A stretch of DNA of 64,000 bases from Rhynchopus sp. YZ270_cl-10 (Eukaryota; Euglenozoa; Diplonemea; Diplonemida; Diplonemidae): the NCBI GenBank assembly GCA_964035575.1, contig OZ037835.1:806001-870000 (forward strand), read 5' to 3'. Both the position numbers and the translations under genes were made by a program. The notes below the pieces were generated by a model. That model did not search any database and was not told where the DNA came from. It worked only from the letters and a program-made list of their open reading frames with translations. The first letter of the stretch is position 1. Every line of letters starts with the position of its first letter. This document shows positions 40,915 through 51,643 of this stretch, piece by piece.

Positions 40915-41289
40915 CCTAAATAGTAGACCCCCCCAAAGTTTTTTTTCTGTATTTTTACTAAAACCCTCCTGTCGATGAGGCTGATAGGGTGTGTCAAAAT
41001 ATACTGATTTTTGCTTCTTTGGAAAGATTTGTCACAAAATCTATCCAAGGAAAGAAAAATCAATTTGAAATTTGTAGTTGATCCCCTCTAAAATTTTTCC
41101 GTGACTTCCGCAAAAAGTCAAAAAAAACGAAAACCTGGGGGGGGTCCACTATTCAGCGGAAAAAAAATTTTTCCCCCAGAATTTCTCAGGGGGGGTCCAC
41201 TATTCAAAGGAAAAAAAATTTAAAAAAACCCAGAATTCCCAGGGGGGGTCTACTATTCAAGGGGGGGTCCACTATTCGGCCCCCCCCAG
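40915..41289. repeat. internal GGTCCACTATTC repeats of the split MITE
   Basis: At least five copies of GGGGGTC(C/T)ACTATTC, or the inverse GAATAGTAGACCCCC, occur at irregular spacing. These are the right-hand part of the outer MITE. Confidence 0.6.
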
Positions 41290-41946
41290 TAATAAAAAAA
41301 GAAACCAAAAATTTTTGGTGTTGCTAAGTAGGTCGATATTGACAGGTCACTGACAGATCGTTGACGTAGGGTTCCCATTTTTTTAATTTCCCTTACGATT
41401 TTGGGTGGGGAAAAAAAACACACACAAAATGCAATGGTAAATTTAAAAAGGGCACCCCCCCCTATATTGACATATCGTTGACCGATTTCCCATAGCACTA
41501 CAAAAGCCTTTGATACTGCCTGGGGTCGAAACCCTGGAGTGATGTAAAAACAAAACAAAAAAAAAAGGTGAAGCAGATGAACGTCCACATCCCGTATAAA
41601 AAAATGAATAGAAATATTTAAAAAAAAAAGAGAGAAAAGTGTATGAGATGACCCTAAGCCTCTTGTGCTTAGTAGCCTTTTAATCACATTTGGTGTCGCG
41701 CAGTATCAGCTGACGCGTGGTTCCACAAACGGCGTTTATCAAGGGATGATGTCATTTCCCTAGCCGGAGAGAGGCAAAAAAATGTTTCATATACTAACTA
41801 TTCTACTGAATAGAAGGTATAATAGGGTGACAGAAAGAGCATAAGTAGTACGCAAAATGTAAGGTACTTTTCCGATATTTTTTTCCCTCTTTTTTTAAAA
41901 ATTTTTTTTGTCATCACCATTTTCGTGCAGCCACCTGAATTAGCTG
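41290..41946. other. gene-free spacer with short dispersed hairpins
   Basis: No gene. CTAAGCCTCTTGTGCTTAG (stem CTAAGC/GCTTAG) lies at 41653-41671, and the TACT-loop hairpin repeat at 41785-41830. Confidence 0.6.
41785..41830. repeat. TACT-loop hairpin repeat, copy 1
   Basis: TTTCATATAC, then CTATTC-TACT-GAATAG, then GGTATAATAGGGTG. Other copies are at 50341-50380, 52713-52766 and 52963-53018, with a weak relative near 8039. Confidence 0.65.
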
Positions 41947-42040
41947 GGTGTTGGGAGGTGTTGGGAGGCGTTGGGAGGTGTTGGGAGGTGTTGGGAGGTG
42001 TTGGGGGGCGTTGGGGGGTGTTGGCGGGCGTTGGGAGGTG
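41947..42040. repeat. 10-bp minisatellite TTGGGAGGTG
   Basis: About nine units (TTGGGAGGTG or TTGGGGGGCG variants). A second short array of the same unit lies on the other side of the satellites at 43862-43915. Confidence 0.85.
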
Positions 42041-42194
42041 AGGCACTTTTTTTCCCACCGGCGTGAGCCTTTTTCTCGTTGGTGAAGTTTTTTAAACACC
42101 TGCATTATCATTTCCGGAATCCGTCCTCGCTGTGGTGGGGTCAATTTGCCGAAATGGACAAGTTCTGAGTACATACGTGATCAATTTTCTCACG

Positions 42195-42924
42195 CACAGT
42201 ATACACAGTATACACAGTATACACAGTATACACAGTATACACAGTATACACAGTATACACAGTATACACAGTATACACAGTATACACAGTATACACAGTA
42301 TACACAGTATACACAGTATACACAGTATACACAGTATACACAGTATACACAGTATACACAGCATACACAGTATACACAGTATACACAGTATACACAGTAT
42401 ACACAGTATGCACAGTAAAGACAGTATACACAGTCTTCACAGTATACACAGTATACACAGTATACACAGTATACACAGTATACACAGTATACACAGTATA
42501 CACAGTATACACAGTATACACAGTATACACAGTATACACAGTATACACAGTATACACAGTATACACAGTATACACAGCACACACAGTATACACAGTATAC
42601 ACAGTATACACAGTATACACAGTATACACAGTATACACAGTATACACAGTATACACAGTATACACAGTATACACAGTATACACAGTATACACAGTATACA
42701 CAGTATACACAGTATACACAGTATACACAGTATACACAGTATACACAGTATACACAGTATACACAGTATACACAGTATACACAGTATACACAGTATACAC
42801 AGTATACACAGTATACACAGTATACACAGTATACACAGTATACACAGTATACACAGTATACACAGTATACACAGTATACACAGTATACACAGTATACACA
42901 GTATACACAGTATACACAGTATAC
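42195..42924. repeat. 9-bp tandem array (CACAGTATA)n
   Basis: About 81 units over 730 bp, almost invariant. The few variant units cluster at 42358-42443 (including AAAG and CTTC changes), with another at 42575. Because 9 is a multiple of 3 and the unit lacks stops in several frames, long artificial open frames cross it. Confidence 0.97.
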
Positions 42925-42970
42925 CATAGCTGCACAGTACAGTACAGTTCTCGTTTTTGGTCAATTTCCG

Positions 42971-43655
42971 CACAGTACGCAGTACACAGTACACAGTACA
43001 CAGTACACAGTACACAGTACACAGTACACAGTACACAGTACACAGTACACAGTACACAGTACACAGTACACAGTACACAGTACACAGTACACAGTACACA
43101 GTACACAGTACACAGTACACAGTACACAGTACACAGTACACAGTACACAGTACACAGTACACAGTACACAGTACACAGTACACAGTACACAGTACACAGT
43201 ACACAGTACACAGTACACAGTACACAGTACACAGTACACAGTACACAGTACACAGTACACAGTACACAGTACACAGTACACAGTACACAGTACACAGTAC
43301 ACAGTACACAGTACACAGTACACAGTACACAGTACACAGTACACAGTACACAGTACACAGTACACAGTACACAGTACACAGTACACAGTACACAGTACAC
43401 AGTACACAGTACACAGTACACAGTACACAGTACACAGTACACAGTACACAGTACACAGTACACAGTACACAGTACACAGTACACAGTACACAGTACACAG
43501 TACACAGTACACAGTACACAGTACACAGTACACAGTACACAGTACACAGTACACAGTACACAGTACACAGTACACAGTACACAGTACACAGTACACAGTA
43601 CACAGTACACAGTACACAGTACACAGTACACAGTACACAGTACACAGTACACAGT
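42971..43655. repeat. 7-bp tandem array (CACAGTA)n
   Basis: About 98 units over 685 bp, with essentially no variation after the first unit. The 7-mer is the 9-mer without its last TA. The 46 bp between the two arrays repeat part of the left flank (GTTCTCGTTTTTGGTCAATT). Confidence 0.97.
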
Positions 43656-44102
43656 AGCAGTACAGCACCAGAGGTCGGGATTTTCCCTTGGAGGGCGTCT
43701 AAATTAATACATTTTTCGCTTTTTTTCCCAAATTTCCACTTTGCCTTTGCCACTATTTTTTTGTTTGACTTGGAACCGGGACCCCCCTGGAACCCCCTCC
43801 AGAAGGGGGTACAGAACACCCTCAAAAAAAAAAAATCCCAAAATTCGGGCTAAATTGGAGGGGTGTTGGGAGGTGTTGGGAGGCGTTGGGAGGGCGTTGG
43901 GAGGCGTTGGGAGGGTTTGCCGTTTTTTGCAAATCAGGTGGTGCAGGTTTCTGCATCTATTTTTTTTTTTTTGTTCGAATTTGGTGTTTTGGCTGAGTCC
44001 AAAAAAAAGGCCACTTTTCCAGGACTTGGTTAGGGCAGGATTGGCTTTTTTTCAGCCACACCACGAATGTTAGCTACTCGAATTTTTTTTGGTAATGCAG
44101 AT
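43656..44102. other. right flank of arrays plus minisatellite
   Basis: 43643-43678 matches the right side of the 8.5-kb progenitor. 43862-43915 is the second TTGGGAGGCG array. No gene. Confidence 0.6.
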
Positions 44103-44210
44103 CCACCTGATTTTTACCCCGCGTATAAGCGCGTAAAGGCCCGAAAAGGCCAAACCCCACCCATTTTCCCCAGCCTTTACGCGCCTATACGCGGGGTAAA
44201 AATCAGGTAG
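44103..44210. mobile_element. foldback element, ACCTGATTTTTACCCCGC family, copy 1
   Basis: Arms CCACCTGATTTTTACCCCGC and its inverse pair over about 40 bp, including CGTATA and GCGCGTAAAGGC. The centre is CAAACCCCACCCATTTTCCCC. Copy 2 is at 46235-46370. Confidence 0.7.
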
Positions 44211-44671
44211 TAGATGTAAGAGAAGAGAGTTAAATTGTAAGATTGCATGCGAGACACACAACTTTTCGGACTGTTTGTTATCGTGTTGGAATATGATTGG
44301 TTTTGAAAGTTGGCCGCATCTTCCTTGGTAGGTCAGAGACAGTTGTTCGGGATGAGGCCAAGGCACCGGAAAGTTGCCTCGCGCTAGGGGAAGAGAAAGA
44401 TTTTAAAAAAAAAAAATGTGTGAAGTTTTTTTTTAGTGTCTGACAAAAAACGTTGAGCACGCTCAACGGGGGGGGGGGTGCAGTTCACAAAGAAAAAGGT
44501 ATCCACACACAAAAAAAATAGCTTTGGTCCAGTCGTAAGACTTCGCGACTTGGGTTCTCAAAGTTACGTTTTTTATATTTTTTCAGAAAAAAACAAATCA
44601 AAAAATGGAGAACGGGAGGAATTTTTTTCTTTTCATTTCCAGACGTTTTTTTTTTTTTTTTTGCATTCGTA

Positions 44672-44959
44672 CCAGGCTCTCCGCTAGGATTTCCGATTTT
44701 GAAAAAGTTCTGTTGATGGTCCACGTTGGTGGGTACATGCTTGCGCCGCAGGCGCACGGTACGCAACTTTTTTTTTTTCCAACACCCGGTTTTGACTTTT
44801 TTGGGACGTTTGAGCACTCACCTCTCCAGATCTTCTTCTCCTGAGCTTTTTTGACAAGTAGCACGGGTCTGAACCACTCAACAGAACTTTTTTTTTTCCC
44901 CATTTTCAAAAAGTTCTGTTGACAATCAACAGAACTTTAGTACCTAGCGGAGAGCCTGG
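44672..44959. mobile_element. MITE-like element with 17-bp perfect inverted ends
   Basis: CCAGGCTCTCCGCTAGG at the left (44672-44688) and its exact inverse at the right (44943-44959). The direct repeat ATTCGTAC lies just outside both ends (44665, 44962). Inside are three AAAGTTCTGTTGA motifs in both orientations and a GCCGCAGGCGC block related to the repeat at 195-335. Confidence 0.65.
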
Positions 44960-46027
44960 AAATTCGTACGAAACGAAGAAAAGTTTTTAAAGTGAATCTA
45001 AGCTGCTTCTTCCTATACGACTCATATTAGTAGCCTTTTGCGCTTAGTTCACATTACAACAAAATAGGATGATAAGGAATAGCATCGCACGATGCAAACA
45101 CTCTTTACAAAGAGAAATAGAGCTGCGGATGCAAAATAAAAAAAAAGAAGGGGAAAAAAATGGGGTGTGCTGTGAATACGGGAGGGGACCCACACTCCTG
45201 GAACTTCACCCCTGTAGAAATAATCATCACACTCTGCTCTTCTGCATGCGAAAAGACGCTGTTCGGACGCAGCCAGAACCACTGGGATGCCTGAAATGTT
45301 CCAGAAAGGGCCTACTTCACCGGCACTACAAAACAATGCAACGAGACCGACTACGCCTGAAAAATATAGGCATGTCTGGAAAAGCTCTCTGAGGCGTTGG
45401 CTGAGACGTACATAATACTTACAATCAGCTCAGCCATGTCTAAGTATTGAAAACTTGGTTGTATTCGTGTAGATACCCCCGAGGATCAACTCCACTATAC
45501 AAAACCGCTTTTACGGAACTGATGAACACGATTGATGATCGCTCATGTGTGGCAGATGCCACACTGCTGACTATAAAAGTATACTATAGTCTAATATAAT
45601 AGAGTATTAGTACGTCTCAGTCACGCCTCTATCAGGCCTTAGCGAGGCTTGTTCGGCCTCGTTGCATTGCATGGGAGTACTCACCCTTTTTTTCCAAGTC
45701 ATGTGAATTTAAAAAAAAAATTAATAGTATCAGAACAAAGGTTAGTATGGAGGCTAATAGAAGAACTCCCCTCAGTGGGGGAAAGTTGTTCTGATGACAA
45801 ACGGTCAGAAGTTAACAAAAAAAAACAAAAAAAAAGCAAAAAAAAACCTGCAAAGATACGCCGCATTTTTGCAGGGAGTAAAAATGGGTAAGAACAAAAA
45901 TAATGATTTCATTACAGCTTTCAAATGTCAGGAAAAGTGGAAAGCATGACAGGGGTGGACCATCCCCTTTAAAATATTTATTTATTTTTTCATACAAAGA
46001 TCTCTTTAGACTGGGAACGGAGGGGGG

Positions 46028-46067
<40 letters not shown>

Positions 46068-46234
46068 ATAAGATGATACCTAAGCCTCTCGTGCTTAGTC
46101 ACCTTTTTTTAAAAAAAAAAGTTGATAGTGCAAAACGCCTCTGGGACAAAGGCATTGACGCTCCACGGGTATCGGAGTGTTGCAAAAAAAAAATTCGTGA
46201 TGTAGAGGCTTTCCCCCTACACAAAGGACAAGAT
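44960..46234. other. gene-free spacer
   Basis: No gene was recognised. Variants of the CCTAAGCCTCTCGTGCTTAG stem-loop lie near 45030 and 46078-46100, followed at 46117-46185 by an AAGTTGATAGTGCAAAACGC repeat that also occurs near 49057, 53155 and 54610. Confidence 0.5.
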
Positions 46235-46370
46235 CCACCTGATTTTTTACCCCGCATAGGTGCGTATAGTCGCGTAAAGGCGCGTAAAGGCCCGTACAGG
46301 CCAAACCACACCCATTTTTCCCAGCCTTTACTCGCTATACGCACCTATACGCGGGGTAAAAATCAGGTGG
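46235..46370. mobile_element. foldback element, copy 2
   Basis: Same family as 44103-44210, with a longer loop side. AAGAT flanks it directly on both sides, a likely 5-bp target duplication. Confidence 0.7.
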
Positions 46371-47040
46371 AAGATACAGAGAAGAGGGGGGGAAAAAACA
46401 GAAACGAATACAATCTGTGAATGTGGTGAAACAACAGTGAATCATCACATCTGTGGGAAAAAATAAAAAATTCAAAAAAAAAAAAAATAGTAATGAACCT
46501 TCACGAGCACCAGAAGCTTCTTTTTTTTCTGGGAGGGAGAGACAGAGACAACCGAGAATAGAGAGAGGAAACAATACACCTAAACAATGCCCCCTCATGT
46601 TTCTCTTTCGAAAGAAGAAAGACAAAAATATGTTTTTTTGTGTTTTGTTTTGTTTTTTTTTTGGCCTTTTTTTCGTTTCCTCAAGTCAATTTATTTCCCG
46701 CCTCCATTTTGTACTATTTCTGGTCTTTAGGGTGCTGTGTTGGTTATCAAACAATTTTCTTTTTTTTTTTTTTTTTGAAAATAATATTTTCAAAAAAAAA
46801 AAGGTTTTTTGGGTAAACATGAGACCAAGCCCTCAGTGTTGCTTGGCCGCCTAATAGAGAGTTAGTGGGCGAGGTTAGGGTTCGTAGCTAGATAATAGTT
46901 TTAGAGAAGGGGAAGGGGGAGAGCGGAGAGGGCAAATGGCTACATAAAAAAAGGTAGTCAAAGCCCACAGGCGAGCAGGGAGGGAGGGAGGGGGGAAATT
47001 GCACAACGGAATTTTTGTTTTCCATTACTTTAGTTTTACC
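46371..47040. other. gene-free spacer, homopolymer-rich
   Basis: No gene. Long A and T runs and a GGGAGGGAGGGAGGGGGG block near 46978. Confidence 0.5.
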
Positions 47041-47042
47041 GT

Positions 47043-47160
47043 ATTCGTACAAAATTATCGGCTGTACTTACTGTTTGAGCGTTAAAAAAAATGTTCGACC
47101 TTTTCAGGATTTTTTTTTTCTGGAAGTTCGACCTTTTTTTACGATAATTTTTGTACGAAT
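47043..47160 (-). repeat. shared-loop stem-loop, locus 1
   Basis: Stem ATTCGTACAAAATTATCG (47043-47060) pairs with 47142-47160. On the minus strand the loop contains the GGTCGAACTTCCAG...TCCTGAAAAGGTCGAACAT core seen at loci 2 and 3, here about 30 bp longer. Confidence 0.7.
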
Positions 47161-47377
47161 GTGGTATTTCTTCTTTTTTTGAAAACTTGGTTGTAGTGTG
47201 GCCACCCTAGAGTGTGCTCCACTATAATTTTTTTTTTTGCCGAAATGAAGCAAAATAAAAGGGAGCTGATAGGGAGCCTCCTATAACCAACCATGTAGAT
47301 CTGACATTTGACTACCGAAAAAAAAAAAAATTTTTTTTTTTCGGCAGCCGTACGTAGTGGCACCCCCCTTTTTTTTT

Positions 47378-47442
47378 GGATGGATGCGATCAACAAACAG
47401 CAATGAATAAATAAAGAAGTGGGGGGTATTTCATTTTCCAAA
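47378..47442 (-). repeat. 60-bp dispersed block, inverted copy
   Basis: Inverse match to 57533-57604 (ATGAAATACCCCCC, CTTCTTTATTTATTC, TTTGTTGATCG, ATCCATCCAA). Confidence 0.7.
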
Positions 47443-48838
47443 TCTATTGGCTTTCACTGTGTTTTATTTTCTGTACCACAGACAGAGAGGAGTAAGTGCA
47501 CGGGGGTAAGTACATAAAAAAAGATAGCCCAAAAAAAAAAAAAAGAAAAAAGAAAAAAGAAAAAAAAAAAAAACGCAAATTAGAGGGAGGGAGGTTGGTG
47601 GTAAAGGGAAATGAGATAATCGGTGGGTTACATGAAACGCAGAGCCTCCTTGCGTCAATATAATCCCCCAGAAAAGAAAAACGTTTTTTCTTTTTTTGAA
47701 AACCTGGTTGTATTAGTAGTAGCTGCTCTAGAGTGTGCGCCATTATACTAAACAGTGTTACGTCACCGCAGACGAGCGCGATGATCTTTCTTGTGCGGCA
47801 GTTTTTTTTTTTTGTTGTCGACAAATCACTTCCGCTCCAAAAAACGGAACAAAAAAGTTCACTGAATCACGTACTCAAAGTTGGTCGAAGCCTTTGTACT
47901 GCAGAAGGCTTAGACGTAGGTCGTCCTCAACCCTGAAGCACAACTTTTATTTCTTCACTTTTTTTCAAAAAAAAAAAAATCTTTAAGACTACGACAAACA
48001 GGGATTGGCAGCCATTTATTTCGGGAACACAGAAAAAAACAAAAGAATTTGGCAAGACGAGGCAAAAGCTTCAATTTTATCATTTTTTTTTCTTTTGAGT
48101 AAATATCAAACCTGCACGGCGTCAAGAGGGGCTACTAGTGGAACTACTAGTCGTAAAACACTGATTATTTGAACTACTGGAAATCCTCCTGACTAGTTTA
48201 CCGTGCGGGGGAGTAAGGGGCAGGGGGGTTTGAAAAGTTTGTTTCAACTTTGTTTTGTTTTTGTTTTTGTTTTTGCTATTCTGTTTGTTTTGTCCTGTAT
48301 TTCATTGTAGTACTTTGTACCGTGTGGTGGGGGGGGGCAAGGGGTAGGGGGGGTTTTGAAACTGCGAGTGAAAAACTCACCGCGCGTTGGTTACGTTATC
48401 TCGATTTAAGATTTTTGTTTCATAAATATTAGTTCTTCCTTCCTCTTCTTTCTTTTTTCCAAATGCAATTTGATGGACAAAATGCATAAAGGAGACCCAC
48501 ATCGAATACGTTAAGATGTCGAAGTGATTAAAGAAAAGGAGTTTCTTTGAAGAAAAGTTAACACAAAAAAATGTACGAAATAAAGTGGGGGTAAACCTTC
48601 GAGCAAGACCAAAAAAAACAAAAAAAACGGGGTTGATTCTGAGTAATCATGTACAGTGTGAAGTGGGTATAGATTTTGCACAAAGCACGGCGACAAAATC
48701 AAAAAACTGCGAGGGGAAAGGGAGAAATCAAGAAAAAAAAGAGAATTTTTTTTTCTAGCAAAATTCTGTAGGTAGGGTTCGGGGGTGGGAACACGCAGTA
48801 CCCATTTGTGGGGTAAGAGGGTACTGTAATCATACAAC
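47443..48838. other. gene-free spacer
   Basis: No gene was recognised. A/G-rich low complexity at 47520-47575. A pair of GAAAACCTGGTTGTA-type strings near 47178 and 47697. Short palindromic ACTAGT repeats near 48130-48175. Confidence 0.5.
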
Positions 48839-48908
48839 TTATTGATTGTAAAAAAGGTCGAACTTCCAGAAAAATCCTGAAAAGGTCGAACATTATTACA
48901 ATCAATAA
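48839..48908 (+). repeat. shared-loop stem-loop, locus 2
   Basis: 12-bp perfect stem TTATTGATTGTA/TACAATCAATAA around a 46-nt loop (48851-48896) that contains GGTCGAAC twice. Confidence 0.8.
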
Positions 48909-49400
48909 TTTTTTTACGATTACGGGAGATCCACGAGCGGTAGGTAGGAGGAAAGACCCTATTGTGTGATGAATGTGCCTCACAGTGCGCATACATGCAC
49001 ACATCTTTGACAAAAAGAAAAAAGGAGACGAAAGAAAGAAATAAAAAAAGAAAGATAAGTTGAAAGTGCAAAACATCGCCTCGCCGGACATCAGCGGGCA
49101 ACAGAGCATCTGGGTCTCTTGGTTATCGAGACTCTAGAGTGCACTTTAACATAAAAAAACAGACACTACCTGATGAGTCACCTTCTCTTGTGTACAGTGG
49201 TGACAACATGATGTAAATTTTTTGTTTTTGAGAAAAAAAAAGAAAAATGGTTGGTTCTCTCTGTTTTGCTCTACGAAATTGTTAAAGAAAGAGAAACAAC
49301 AAAACAAACAAAAAAAAAATTGATATGAATTATGAAACCTTGGCAGTCCCTACTGATCCCGCTGGACTGTCTTCGCATAACTCCGAAAATAAAATAAAGG

Positions 49401-49519
49401 GGGATAGTCAGATTTACTCTACCCTATTTTTGAAAAAGTTCAGACTTGCCCTAAAAACACTTTTAGGGAAAATCTAAACCTTTTTCAAAATAGGGTAGAG
49501 TAAATCTGACTATTCCCCT
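49401..49519. mobile_element. foldback element, 119 bp
   Basis: GGGATAGTCAGATTTACTCT and the next 35 bases pair with their inverse ending at 49519, leaving an ACAC-like apex. AAAATAAAATA directly outside both ends may be a target duplication. Confidence 0.7.
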
Positions 49520-50390
49520 AAAATAAAATAGAAAACTGACCCAAGGAGACGATTGGATACACAGGAGGAAAATGGTTTGTGCTATTTTTTGCTTTGTTTT
49601 GTTTTTTTGTTTTTGTTTTACGGATTTTGCAGGGATATATGCCTATATCATCCTTCATTCCCCACACCTCCCTCTTCTCTTCTGTCATACGAGGATGTGA
49701 TGATCGCCAAAAATCGACAATCCATTTGGATATGCATCTAATAAGAACCAAGCGCATTCGACAAGAAAGAAAATTCACTGTGAGTAAAGCGGGGGGGTAT
49801 AGGGAAGATAGAGATACATACAGAGCATCTAATCCGAGTCAATCGGTAGTATTAAAGAGGGATAAGAAGAAAAAAAAAAACGTTTATAAGATGAACCTAA
49901 GCCTCTCGTGATTTGGTCTGATTAGATTATTCTTTGGTTTATTCATCGGTCATTTGTTTTTTTTGTGTATTTTTGTGTGTGTTATTGCTTTAGTCACCTT
50001 GAAATAAGGTTTTAACTAAAGCTAAATAGAACTCTTGTGACTCCAGAGGTAGTAAAGTGATTGGAAACTAAAACAAGGAAGACATTGTGGTCCTGGGGAA
50101 GTGCAGCACCCTTATAGAAGCAACTGACGTGGCAAGGAACTAGATGTCCCACGACAGATGCAAGACAAAGGATGCCTGCCACCCCCCTTGAGGTACGCAC
50201 AGTGCCGCCTAGCAGTCCGTTGTGGTGAAGGTCAAAAAAAAAAACCTTTGCATTCCTTGCATGAAAAGCAGAGGACGTTGTCAAATAGAGAGAAGAAGGA
50301 GGAGAAAGAAAAGAGTAGTGGAAAAACGTGCCAAAATTGTTTTCATATACTATCTATTCTACTGAATAGAAGGTATAATAAATAAACGTG

Positions 50391-50424
<34 letters not shown>

Positions 50425-51579
50425 GCAGTTTGCTTGTGCTCATGATGAAAGAAAAGAAAATTTTCCAAACTTTCTTTTGTTTCATGTGGATTGTGTGTTT
50501 CTGACAGTGAAACAGAGAAAGAAAGAACAGAGAATAACTTGTCATCGAAAAGCCAAGGGCGAAGGTAACCCCCCAAAACGAAGGTCTTTGACAGCACTTC
50601 GGGCTTTTTGCTGATGACTGATGACTACCTGGAAGGGCAGTTTGAAAAATGTTTTTTTGTTTTTGTTTTGTTTTGAAAAGTGCTTTGTGCTCTGCATGTT
50701 TTTGATTAATAGTGTTGTAGACGAGGGTCGTACCTAAAGAAGGAAAGGAGAGTTGTTCCGTGATGTGTTTAAAGCACATTTTTTTTCTAAATCCAAATAA
50801 GTTAAAGCCTTGTGAGCATAGTCTTTATCACAACCGTGATCATAAAAGGAAAACACAGGGTGCATGTAGGGAAGGAGAAATTTTAAAAAAAAATGATCAC
50901 AAAATGATTTTTAAAAGGGTAACAAGGTACCCAGTCGAGAAGGGATACTGTAGGACAATATTGGCGACCAAAAAAAGTCGCCAATAACAAGAAAACCCTC
51001 AAAATCTGCCGACACTTTTTTTTTTGGTTGCCAATAGTAGTTGAATATTGTAGGTACATTTTCCTTCCAACAACAACGAAGAATATGTTGGGGATATGGG
51101 CCACCTGATTTTGCCTGAAATTTTGAATCGTATTAGTGTTTAAATACCACCAAAAAACACAAAATTTCCAGGAAAAAAATGAGGAAAAGCAGGTGTGATG
51201 AAAAAGATACAAGACTGGTTTTCAAAACATGCCTATACAAAAATGTGGTTCCTGTGCAAGAGAAAAAAAATGCAAAAACCCAGGAAATCTTCAAATAGAG
51301 GCTGCAATGATGTATGGACACACACCCCGAGAAAGTGTTTTGTGTGCTGTCCATGAAATGCAGTGTTTTGGCTTGTTGTTGGGTAGGGAAGCGGTGTTCC
51401 TTTTTAAAACGTTTTGTTGGTGTGGCTGAGTCCAAAAGTGTCAACCTGGCGTTCCCTCACCCCTTCCTGTGGTTGTTTGATGCGTTGACGCTTCCACACG
51501 GTTGGGGCGAGAAAACGACGTGACACTTTCCGGATACAGAGTAGTATACGTAAAAAAAATACCGTATTCGTAAAAATAT
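49520..51579. other. gene-free spacer with dispersed repeats
   Basis: No gene was recognised. TACT-loop hairpin at 50341-50380 followed by a 30-base A run. A CCTAAGCCTCTCGTG copy near 49891. Confidence 0.5.
50341..50380. repeat. TACT-loop hairpin repeat, copy 2
   Basis: Stem TATACTATCTATTC against GAATAGAAGGTATA, with two mismatches. Confidence 0.65.
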
Positions 51580-51643
51580 TCGACCGTAAAAAAGGTCGAA
51601 CTTCCAGAAAAATCCTGAAAAGGTCGAACATTAGTACGGTCGA
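51580..51643 (+). repeat. shared-loop stem-loop, locus 3
   Basis: 9-bp perfect stem TCGACCGTA/TACGGTCGA around a 46-nt loop (51589-51634) that differs from locus 2 at only the last base, while the outer six stem base pairs are unrelated. Confidence 0.8.

Larger units (their letters stand above)
37595..41289. mobile_element. TA-flanked MITE (about 490 bp) split by a hAT insertion
   Basis: The left end CTGGGGGGGGGCCGAATAGT (37595) and the right end, whose inverse starts CTGGGGGGGGCCGAATAGT (41289), are terminal inverted repeats with TA just outside both. Without the 3.2-kb hAT element the MITE is about 490 bp. Several internal copies of GGTCCACTATTC or its inverse line the right half (41137-41275). 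No coding sequence of its own; a Tc1/mariner-type non-autonomous element is inferred from the TA. Confidence 0.75.

Noticed and set aside
42195-43655. CRISPR-like array
   Set aside because: Uninterrupted short tandem units with no spacers, in a eukaryotic context.
42132-43853. Very long open frames made of HSI, TQY or CVLCTVY repeats
   Set aside because: Artefacts of tandem arrays with 9-bp and 7-bp units lacking stops; no start context or codon variation.
46067-46110. CTAAGC-CTCTCGT-GCTTAG as a tRNA anticodon arm
   Set aside because: The 7-nt loop in a 6-bp stem looks similar, but the other arms are missing and copies vary in the loop without preserving a tRNA context.
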